A DNA stretch of 64,000 bases from Hevea brasiliensis (taxonomy: Eukaryota; Streptophyta; Magnoliopsida; Malpighiales; Euphorbiaceae): NCBI RefSeq assembly GCF_030052815.1, contig NC_079497.1, positions 15,700,258 through 15,764,257 on the forward strand, read 5' to 3'. The first letter of the stretch is position 1. Each line of letters starts with the position of its first letter. This document shows positions 25,311-35,570 of this stretch, piece after piece. The notes beneath the pieces were generated by a model that ran no database searches, was not told the origin of the DNA, and saw nothing but the letters and a program-made list of their open reading frames with translations. The translations under genes and the position numbers were made by a program.

Positions 25311-25842
25311 ACACTGATGCAGATCTGTTTGTTTGCTTATTTTGATTAGGATATGGATCCTGCTTCTCAAAGAACAGTTGATGAAGAGGTGGAGAGTCGT
25401 GCTCCATCAAGGGCTGAATCTGGAGGCAGGGGAGAATCTGCTCCACTAGCAGCTGAGGCACCTGCCCAACCTCAGTTTGCATTATTTCAGCAAATGACCA
25501 AATTTTACTGGCAAATGATGGGGCCAATTCCACCACCACAACCACAGCCACAACCTCCACCAGCACCACAGAAGTCACACTGATGCAGATCTGTTTGTTT
25601 GCTTATTTTGATTAGGATATGGATCCTGCTTCTCAAAGAACAGTTGATGAAGAGGTGGAGAGTCGTGCTCCATCAAGGGCTGAATCTGGAGGCAGGGGAG
25701 AATCTGCTCCACTAGCAGCTGAGGCACCTGCCCAACCTCAGTTTGCATTATTTCAGCAAATTACCAAAATTTACTGGTAAATGATGGGGCCAATTCCACC
25801 ACCACAACCACAGCCACAACCTCCAACAGCACCACAGAAGTC
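25311..25842 (+). repeat. 266 bp tandem duplication at gag start of element B
   Basis: Two adjacent near-identical copies, 25311-25576 and 25577-25842, each carrying the gag start codon (25353 and 25619) and the Pro/Gln-rich segment. Element A has a single copy. The duplication puts a TGA (25581-25583) in frame with the first start; the second copy has its own TAA (25778-25780). Confidence 0.93.
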
Positions 25843-26502
25843 CCATTTAGAGAAACTGCGAAAATATGGGGCTATGGATTTCTTTGGCAAGAAGGAGGAT
25901 GACCCTATGATAGCGGAAAACTAGTTGGATAGAACAATCAGAGTGTTGAAATAGCTTCATTGCACCCCCAAGCAGAACCTGGAGGGTGCTATGTCCCTAC
26001 TTCAAGATGATGCATACCAGTGGTGGGACACAGTAACCAGTGAGGTGCAGCTGAATCAGATCACCTGGGATTTCTTCCTCACAGAGTTCAGGAAGAAGTA
26101 TGTCAGTAAGGTGTATTTAGAAGAGAAAAGAAGAGAATTTATCAGTCTGAGACAGAGGCAACTATCAGTGGTAGAGTATGAGCGTGAATTTGTCAGACTG
26201 AGCAGGTATGGGAGGGAGATAGTCCCTACAGAGGCAGAGAGGTGCAGAAGGTTCGAAGAAGGGCTCAATGACAATATCAAAGTCATGATAACAGCATTGG
26301 AGATCACGAATTTTGCCAAATTAGTAGATACTGCATCGAAAGTAGAAAGAGTCTGAATAAATGAGCAAAATAGAAGGGAAAGACAGCAGAAGAGGGGTCC
26401 AGGTCAGTCCAGTTTATTTTCTGCTCCCAGTAAGAAGAGTAAGGGTCCTCTTGCTCAGGGTTTGGGACAACCACAAGGCCAGGGTCAGTTCCAGGGGCCT
26501 AA
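25353..26502 (+). pseudogene. Element B gag, first part (broken)
   Basis: N-terminus MDPASQRTVDEEVESR in both duplicated copies, then the core (25850-26356) with DDAYQWWDTVTSEVQ, FRKKY, REFISLRQRQLSV and FVRLSRYGREI. Further stops sit near 25922 and 25951 and after SKVERV (26354-26356). The C-terminal part, with the zinc-knuckle region, is displaced to 35157-35560 by element C, which inserted in the GPN/K junction. Confidence 0.9.
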
Positions 26503-29500
26503 TGTAACACCCTCCCGGTAGCAACTCCGTACATTCTACTGTTCCGGTGACCGGTGCCGGTCTGGACAGCTAGAACGTCCGGAAAAATATTAAAACTAAA
26601 GTCAGGAACCATAATTAACTCAAATATTAATAAAAAAAATTTAGGAAAAATTTTAGAAATAAAATACAACCAAGTCAAATGAGCCGGTGCCCAAGCGATG
26701 GGTAACCAGAGGGAAGTTGCGGTTCTCGCAACGAGGAGCCCTAGACTGGGAAAATTATAAAATAATTTTGGGACTCCAGAGAAGGGTCATTGAGGTTCCT
26801 ATGGCATTAGAATGCCAAGAAAATATTTAGAAAATTTTTCAATCAGATACCAATTTTGACCCGTTAAGCCAAACGGAGGGCATTTTGGTCATTTCGCCTT
26901 CAGAGGTGATTTTTGGCTGACTTGTCCAGTTGAGTAAATAATTAATATGACATAAAATATGAATAAACATTACTAAAAATTAAATTGAAATTGAGTAGTG
27001 AATAAAAGAAAAGAAAAATCAAAGAAAAGCTCATTTATGACATCTTGATGATGTCATTTATAAATTATGACCAATCACAATTAAGCCATCATTTGACTAA
27101 CTAATAAAGAGACTAAATGAAGACCAAATAACCAAAAATTACAGCAGCCATTCTTCTTCTTCTTCACCAAAACGTGACTTCTCCCCATCTCCCTCCATTG
27201 ATGCACTCACCCAAGCTCCAAAACCTAGCCAATTACACCATAAAACCCCTATATGCCTTCATAAAACTTGGTCCTCACACCTAGAGCAAGCTTTGGATAG
27301 AAAAAAGAAAGGAAGAAAGTGAAGTTTTGAAGTCTTAGAAGTGGCTCCATTCAAGGTTAGTGCACATATGTATTTAAAACACATTAATTCCATGTTAGAG
27401 ATGTGTAATAGGTAAGAAATTGTGGAATAAATGAACCAAACCCATGTGTATGAATGCCATGAATTTCGGCAGCCATATTGAAGGAATAGAAATGAGGGTT
27501 TTGTTGGACTTAGAGTGGATTAGAAATGATGTTTAGGATACATATACACAAGGATAATAAATTGGTATGCTAACTAAGGCATCTTGTAGAAAACATAAGG
27601 TGAAGCTAGGGTTTTGGGGGAGTGAAAATTGACTTGGCTTAGGAAATTGTTAGAACACATTTTAATGGTCAATTAGTGACCATTTTAGGTAAGTTGACCA
27701 TATTATGGACTGAAAAATAGGATTGCAAAGTGAAGTTGTAGGCTGCCCTAGGACAGCAGCAGAGGGACTGAAAATTCAGTCCACTTGCACTGCCATAACT
27801 TGGGCTGTGTTGGTTCAATTGGTGTTTAGCCAATTGGACATGAAACTAGGCTTATAATGGCACATTTTTGCTGAAGAAACCATGCCCAAAAGACCAAAGC
27901 AAGAGGACCAAAACTTGGCCCCAATCCAGACACCCTGCAACAGCCCCTGCAGAATTGACCAAATGAATAGTAACTGTTCATTTGGCCATAACTCACTGTA
28001 GATTTGGTTAATTGACCTGAAATTTTTACAGCAACAAGATAAGATATAGACAAACAACTTTCATGAAGGACACCAATCTAAATTATGCCATTAACCCAAT
28101 CAAATCATTGAGCAAAGTGAAGTTTACTGTACTGAGATTTCCAGAATTTTCATTTGAGCAGTAATGTTTGGATGGCTATAACTCTCTCTAGAAAACTCGG
28201 ATTTAGGCGATTCTTCAACCGATGAAAACCTAAGGCATAGTAGAACATTTCATATGAAGAAAGTTAGGCCAAATTATGAACTTAACTTGATCAAATTACT
28301 GACCAAATTTGGACCAAAATTTGCCAAAACCCAAAAGTGCAGCATGAACAGTGCACGTGAACAGTAAACTTATTTTGGCCATAACTTGAGCTACAAAACT
28401 CCAAATGGAGTGATTCAAAAAAGGAAATTCAACTAGACAGAATAAGGAACAACTTTCATGTTTACCATTTCCTCAAATTCTCACTGTAAAAATAACAAAT
28501 GGAATAGTAAAGATGAAGTACCAAATCTGAAAATTTTGTTCAATTAGCATTAAGCTTAGAAATGGTATTGGCAACCAATACCAACAAGTTTTAAATACAA
28601 AATGTGGTATGTTTGGGGTGTTAAAACCAATACACCTATTTTCTATCCAAAAGTCAACATTTTTGTTGACCAATGAGGTGAATAGTGACACCAAAACCAA
28701 AAATTGGCAATTTTGCCAAAATGACCTAAGCTTTGAGAAAGTGACCAAAACTAATAAGTTTTGAATACAAAATGTGGTATGTTGGGAGTATTAAAACCAA
28801 TGTACCTATTGTTTATGCAAAAGTCAACATTTTAGTTGACTAATGAAATGAATAGTGACATGAAAACTTGAAATTCAAAAATTGTGAAACTTAAAAATGC
28901 AAAATGCCCTAGTAGGCCTAATGTGATTGGTTTGGATAGTTTGGCATGCCAATAGGGTATTGTTTTAGCAGTACTGCGAAAGGAAAGGCTTTATGCCTGT
29001 ATTCATGGCTTTATGCCCGTATCCATGGCTTTTATGCCCGTATTCATGGCTTTTATGCCGATTATGTGATATCATGGCTTTTTAGCCATACTGAATGCAT
29101 ACGTGGTTGACGTTCTTTGTCCCATGGCATGACGGCCTGAGGCACCGCGGTGTCCAGTGCCAATAACCCGTTATCCAGTCCAGTCGTCCAGTATAGGTTA
29201 CTTGGGCATGGAAAAGTATAACTGTGATTGAACTGATTATTAAAGAAAATACGAAAATTAAGTATCAGGAATGATTACAAAAATACAAAGAAGCTCAAGA
29301 TCATGAAGAAAATAATTAACGAAATGCATGAAGAAGTTAATATCATAAAACATGATTAGCCCTCAACTAAACAATAAGTTAGTAATTATTCATTTCTTAT
29401 GAACACAATAGCAAGGAAATTATTATTTTTATTTGCATATTATATTTTCTTGTATTATTAGCACCACTAAGCTTTATGCTTAGCGCGTCGCTTTTGCAAT

Positions 29501-30112
29501 GCGTAGGTACTGAAGAATTGGACAGAGGGCCCAGTAGACCACAGATTCGGTAAGGCAGTTCACAGTTCTGCATAGTGTCCGTGTCACCTCAACTTCTGCA
29601 GTGCATTGGTAGGACACTAGGTGTCATTTTGGCATTCTGTAATAAATTTTGATTTTCTCATATGTAATGAAACTTATGTAATGTATTTTGATTTTCATGT
29701 AAATAATGCAAATTTGTGTTTGTAAATAGAAAAGTGAATATTGATCTGTGATTGTTACATGACTATCAAACGAGATGAATGATTGAGAATTGAAATTGAG
29801 AAATGAATGGTTGACAAATGTTGAGATGATGATTATTGGAGTTTGAGAGTAATTGAATACCAATATATGAATATTGGAAGTGTTTTTCACAGGTTCCGAA
29901 GAACTGTTTTCTCCATTTTTAGCCGGTACTCCGCCGGATTTTCTTTAAAATTTTCGGAACCTCAAATAAATTACGATTTCAATAAATGAATTATAATTCA
30001 CAAGTTATATTCAAAAGGAAGAATAAAAATGAATTAAGATAAAATAGAGTGCTCGCACAATCGAGTGGCATAACTTGCTCGGCTACACTGTAGTCGGGTA
30101 AGGGGTGTCACA
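26503..30112 (+). repeat. Element C 5' LTR
   Basis: 3610 bp, TGTAACACCC...TGTCACA. Longer than the A/B LTRs partly because of an internal duplication: the block starting AATACAAAATGTGGTATG occurs at 28594 and again 170 bp later at 28764. It also contains a 20-21 bp repeat (28986-29065). Confidence 0.93.
28986..29065 (+). repeat. 20-21 bp tandem repeat in element C LTR
   Basis: Four copies of 'atggctttatgcccgtattc' (marker GGCT at 28987, 29007, 29027, 29048). A diverged version of the same array is in the other LTR near 34030-34115. Confidence 0.85.
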
Positions 30113-30117
30113 TTTAG

Positions 30118-30129
30118 TGGTATCAGAGC
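30118..30129 (+). other. Element C primer binding site
   Basis: TGGTATCAGAGC after the TTTAG spacer, as in A and B. Confidence 0.92.
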
Positions 30130-30239
30130 ACGGTTTAGGCGTTTCTGGGCCTAGATTGAGTCCATACCATGCATTGCATTTGTAAGAGTCGAGGTGACAC
30201 TAATGCAGATCTGTTTATCTTTCTTATTTTGAATAGGAT

Positions 30240-31270
30240 ATGGACCATTCATCTCAGAGAGCAGTCGAGGAGGAAGTGGAGAGTCATGCTCCACCTGCAG
30301 AAATGAGACTGGGGCATGAGAGAATCTGCCCGCCACTCAAGCAGAGCCTCGCCACCTCCACAGCCATGTTTCCAAAGAAATGGCCGATTTCTTTAGACAA
30401 ATGGCCGGAGTAATGCCAGCACCACCACCACCACCACCAGCTCCACAGCAGAAATCACACCTGGAAAGGCTAAAAAAGTTTGGAACTATGGACTTCTATG
30501 GCAAGAGAGAAGATGACTCTGTTGCAGCCGAGAATTGGTTGAACAGAACAGGCAGAGTTTTAAAACAACTCCACTGCACTCCAGAGCAAAACCTGGAAGC
30601 TGCCATATCTTTGTTGCAAGATGATGCCTACGAATGGTGGGACACGGTATCCAGTGAAGTGCAGCCATAAACTATAACTTGGGACTTCTTCCTCTCTGAA
30701 TTCAAGAAGAAATATATGGGTACTGTATACCTGGAAGAGAGAAGAAGGGAGTTTATTAACCTGAGGCAGAGACAGCTGTCAGTGGCCGAATATGAGAAGG
30801 AATTCGTAAGATTGAGCCGCTATGGAAAGGAGATAGTCCCTAATGAAGCTGAAAGATGTAAGAGATTTGAAGAGGGACTAAATGACAACATCAAGATCCA
30901 GCTCACTGCCCTGGGAATCACAAAATTTACCAAGTTAGTGGAAGCTGCATTAAAAGTGGAGAAAGTGAGAATAAATGAACAAAATAGGAAAGATAGGCAG
31001 CGTAAGAGGGAATTTGGACCAGGACAGTCAAGTATACCAACTGATAGTAAGAAGTTTAAGGGTTATGGTTCACAAGATCAGACACAGGGCCACAGAGGCC
31101 AGATTGGGATATTTATAACTAGTTCTCCGGGCACAATAACAAGGGGATCAACCCCAGTGCCTGAATGTATGCATTGTGGTAGAAGACACAGAGGGGAGTG
31201 TCGACTGTTAACTAAAGAGTGTTTCAAGTGTGGGGCTACGGATCATTTAATATGAGATTGGCATCAGAGG
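30240..31270 (+). pseudogene. Element C gag (lightly broken)
   Basis: Start ATG 30240 (MDHSSQRAVEEEVESH). A frame change near 30290-30350 moves the reading to the frame starting at 30380 (MADFFRQMAGVM), followed by a proline run. The core has DDAYEWWDTVSSEVQP, a stop at 30668-30670, then FFLSEFKKKY, REFINLRQRQLSV and FVRLSRYGKEI. Two zinc knuckles near the end: CMHCGRRHRGEC, and CFKCGATDH whose last part is ruined by a TGA at 31253-31255 and Cys to Trp. Apart from these few lesions the Gag is the best preserved retroelement protein here. Confidence 0.88.
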
Positions 31271-31542
31271 AGTGGTTCAATAGCTCCAGACAAGTTGATA
31301 GACCTTCCCTATAGTTCAAAGGGGTAAAAGATCGTAGAGCGTAAACAAATGACATTTCACGTAAGATTGTTTCGAGAGCTTGAAAAGCTCAAGTCGTGGT
31401 GGCACCACAAGTATATGCTATGGAAGCTCAGAAGAGCCAAACCTGCATAATCGATGAGGCGATGCAAGGAAGTGAAGAAACAAGAAGGTAGCAACTCCCC
31501 GATTACTTAAGTCAGGTAAATTTCGATGACGAAATTTAAATT
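31271..31542 (+). pseudogene. Scrap of pol 3' end in element C
   Basis: About 270 bp with no open frame. Near 31396 there is a short WRHH-like block, and 31455-31540 resembles the end of the A/B pol (E-E-A-T-W-like, then GGTAAATTTCG-ATGACGAAATTT). I read this as the product of a large internal deletion removing protease, RT, RNase H and integrase. The hairpin at 31518-31537 is retained. Confidence 0.65.
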
Positions 31543-31555
31543 ACAGGGGAAGAGT
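31518..31555 (+). other. Element C hairpin and polypurine tract
   Basis: AAATTTCG, loop ATGA, CGAAATTT at 31518-31537, then ACAGGGGAAGAGT (31543-31555) abutting the LTR. Confidence 0.85.
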
Positions 31556-34500
31556 TGTAACACCCTCCCGGTAGCAACTCCGTACATTCTACTGTTCTGG
31601 TGTCGGTCCGGACAGCTAGAACGTCCGAAAAAATATTTAAACTAAAGTCAGGAACCATAATTAACTCAAATATTAATAAGAAAAATTTAGGAAAAATTTT
31701 AGAAATAAAATACAACCAAGTCAAATGAGCCGGTGCCCAAGCGATGGGTAACTAGAGGGAAGTTGCGGTTCTCGCAACGAGGAGCCCTAGACCGGGAAAA
31801 TTATAAAATAATTTTGGGACTCCAGAGAAGGGTCATTGAGGTTCCTATGGCATTAGAATGCCAAGAAAATATTTAGAAAAATTTTTCAATCCAGATACCA
31901 ATTTTGACCCGTTAAGCCAAACGGAGGGCATTTTGGTCATTTCGCCTTCAGAGGTGATTTTTGGCCGACTTGTCCAGTTGAGTAAATAATTAATATGACA
32001 TAAAATATGAATAAACATTACTAGAAATTAAATTGAAATTGAGTAGTGAAGAAAAGAAAAGAAAATTCAAAGAAAAGCTCATTTATGACATCTTGATGAT
32101 GTCATTTATAAATTATGACCAATCACAATTAAGCCATCATTTGACTAACTAATAAAGAGACTAAATGAAGACCAAATAACCAAAAATTATAGCAGCCATT
32201 CTTCTTCTTCTTCACCAAAACGTGACTTCTCCCCATCTCCCTCCATTGATGCACTCACCCAAGCTCCAAAACCTAGCCAATTACACCATAAAACCCCTAT
32301 ATGCCTTCATAAAACTTGGTCCTCACACCTAGAGCAAGCTTTGGACAGAAAAAAGAAAGGAAGAAAGTGAAGTTTTGAAGTCTTAGAAGTGGCTCCATTC
32401 AAGGTTAGTGCACATATGTATTTAAAACACATTAATTCCATGTTAGAGATGTGTAATAGGTAAGAAATTGTGGAATAAATGAACCAAACCCATGTGTATG
32501 AATGCCATGAATTTCGGCAGCCATATTGAAGGAATAGAAATGAGGGTTTTGTTGGACTTAGAGTGGATTAGAAATGATGTTTAGGATACATATACACAAG
32601 GATAATAAATTGGTATGCTAACTAAGGCATCTTGTAGAAAACATAAGGTGAAGCTAGGGTTTTGGGGGAGTGAAAATTGACTTGGCTTAGGAAATTGTTA
32701 GAGCACATTTTAATGGTCAATTAGTGACCATTTTAGGTAAGTTGACCATATTATGGACTGAAAAATAGGATTGCAAAATGAAGTTGTAGGCTGCCCTAGG
32801 ACAGCAGCAGAGGGACTGAAAATTCAGTCCACTTGCACTGCCATAACTTGGGCTGTGTTGGTTCAATTGGTGTTTAGCCAATTGGACATGAAACTAGGCT
32901 TATAATGGCACATTTTTTCTGAAGAAACCATGTCCAAAAGACCAAAGCAAGAGGACCAAAACTTGGCCCTAATCCGGACACCCTGCAACAGCCCCTGCAG
33001 AATTGACCAAATGAACAGTAACTGTTCATTTGGCCATAACTCACTGTAGATTTGGTGAATTGACCTGAAATTTTTACAGCAACAAGATAAGATATAGACA
33101 AAAAACTTTCATGAAGGACACCAATCTAAATTATGCCATTAACCTAATCAAATCATTGAGCAAAGTGAAGTTTACTGTACTGAGATTTCCAGAATTTTCA
33201 TTTGAGCAGTAATGTTTGGATGGCTATAACTCTCTCTAGAAAACTCGGATTTAGGCAATTCTTGAACCGATGAAAACCTAAGGCATAGTAGAACATTTCA
33301 TATGAAGAAAGTTAGGCCAAATTATGAACTTAACTTGATCAAATTACTGACCAAATTTGGACCAAAATCTGCCAAAACCCAAAAGTGCAGCATGAACAGT
33401 ACACGTGAACAGTAAACTTATTTTGGCCATAACTTGAGCTACAAAACTCCAAATGGAGTGATTCAAAAAAGGAAATTCAACTAGACAGAATAAGGAACAA
33501 CTTTCATGTTTACCATTTCCTCAAATTCCTACTGTAAAAATAACAAATGGAATAGTAAAGATGAAGCACCAAATCTGAAAATTTTGTTCAATTAGCATTA
33601 AGCTTAGAAATGGTATTGGCAACCAATACCAACAAGTTTTAAATACAAAATGTGGTATGTTTGGGGTGTTAAAACCAATACACCTATTTTCTATCCAAAA
33701 GTCAACATTTTTGTTGATCAATGAGGTGAATAGTGACACCAAAACCAAAAATTGGCAATTTTGCCAAAATGACCTAAGCTTTGAGAAAGTGACCAAAACT
33801 AATAAGTTTTGAATACAAAATGTGGTATGTTGGGAGTATTAAAACCAATGTACCTATTGTTTATGCAAAAGTCAACATTTTAGTTGACTAATGAAATGAA
33901 TAGTGACATGAAAACTTGAAATTCAAAAATTGTGAAACTTAAAAATGCAAAATGCCCTAGTAGGCCTAATGTGATTGGTTTGGATAGTTTGGCATGCCAA
34001 TAGGGTATTGTTTTAGCAAGATCGCGAAAGGAAAGGCTTTATGCTGTATTCATTGCTTTATGCCCGTATCCATGGCTTTTATGACCGTATTCATGGCTTT
34101 TATGAAGATTATCTGATATCAAGGCTTTATAGTCATACTGACAGAATACTAGGTTGACTTTCTGCGACCCATGGTATGACGTCCCGAGGCACCGCGGTGT
34201 CAGTGCCAACAACCCGTTATCCACCCAATGCCCAAAGATAGGTTACTTGGGCATGGAAAAGTATAATCGTGATTGAACTGATTATTAAAGAAAATACGAA
34301 AATTAAGTATCAGGAATGATTACAAAAATACAAAAAAGCTCAAGATCATGAAGAAAATAATTAACGAAATGCATGAAGAAGTTAATATCATAAAACATGA
34401 TTAGCCCTCAACTAAACAATAAGTTAGTAATTATTCATTTCTTATGAACACAATAGCAAGGAAATTATTATTTTTATTTGCATATTATATTTTCTTGTAT

Positions 34501-35152
34501 TATTGGCACCACTAAGCTTTATGCTTAGCGGCCGCTTTGCAACGCGTAGGTAATCAAGAATTGGACAGAGGCCCAGAGACCACAGATTCGTAAGGCGGTT
34601 CACGATTACGCATAGTGTCCGTGTCACCTCAACTTCGTAGTTGCATTGGTAGGACACTAGGTGTCATTTTGGCATTCTGTAATAAATTTTGATTTTCTCA
34701 TATGTAATGAAACTTATGTAATGTATTTTGATTTTCATGTAAATAATGCAAATTTGTGTTTGTAAATGGAAAAGTGAATATTGATCTGTGATTGTTACAT
34801 GACTATCAAACGAGATGAATGATTGAGAATTGAAATTGAGAAATGAATGGTTGACAAATGTTGAGATGATGATTATTGGAGTTTGAGAGTAATTGAATAC
34901 CAATATATGAATATTGGAAGTGTTTTTCACAGGTTCCGAAGAACTGTTTTCTCCATTTTTAGCCGGTACTCCGCCGGATTTTCTTTAAAATTTTCGGAAC
35001 CTCAAATAAATTACGATTTCAATAAAGGAATTATAATTCACAAGTTATATTCAAAAGGAAGAATAAAAATGAATTAAGATAAAATAGAGTGCTCGGCACA
35101 CTGAGTGGCATAACTTGCTCGGCTACACTGTAGTCGGGTAAGGGGTGTCACA
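31556..35152 (+). repeat. Element C 3' LTR
   Basis: 3597 bp, nearly identical to 26503-30112 over most of its length, with clusters of differences at about 34015-34250 and 34525-34640. Followed by TTTA and then the CCTAA duplication. Confidence 0.93.
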
Positions 35153-35156
35153 TTTA

Positions 35157-35570
35157 CCTAAACCACAGTTCACAACTAGGAGAGGCCAGTCCACACCATC
35201 GGTGGGCAGCTCTCTAGGGACGGTGTTCAGGGGACTAGCCCCAGCATCTTCTGCCTGTCCATACTGCCAGAAGTGGCATAAGGGGGAATATTGGTGAATG
35301 ACTGGTGCATGCTTACGGTGTGGATCTACAGAACATTAGATCAAAAATTGTGCGAAGAGGACTACTACAGTTGTCCCAACACAAGCAGATAGCCCTAACC
35401 CTACACCTCAAAGGGGTAGGAAGCCCAGTAAATCTGAGGCAGTTGGTCCATCACTGACGCCTGCAACTGAGTCAGCTGAGAGGCCAGAGGCCAAAGTACC
35501 TGCTAGAACCTATGCCATGAGAGCCCAGAAGGAGCAAGATGCCCCAGATGTTATCAAGGGTACATTCTCC
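35157..35570 (+). pseudogene. Element B gag C-terminal part (broken)
   Basis: Continues the gag cut at 26502: residues PQFTTRRGQSTPS, then a Cys-rich first block (CPYCQKWHKG) and the zinc knuckle ACLRCGSTEH. Stops occur after the first block and in the knuckle (35338-35340 TAG). The downstream linker (RGRKPSKSEAVGPS) matches element A. Confidence 0.8.

Larger units (their letters stand above)
26503..35156 (+). mobile_element. Element C: pol-less LTR retrotransposon (TR-GAG type)
   Basis: Innermost and apparently youngest element. LTRs 26503-30112 (3610 bp) and 31556-35152 (3597 bp) enclose an internal region of only 1443 bp with PBS, gag, a scrap of the pol 3' end and a polypurine tract. Duplication CCTAA at 26498-26502 and 35157-35161; four extra bases TTTA (35153-35156) lie between the right LTR and the duplication. 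The host reading across the site, GGG-CCT-AAA-CCA, confirms the target. Its LTRs belong to the A/B superfamily but to a diverged subfamily. Autonomous relatives would have to supply pol. Confidence 0.92.
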
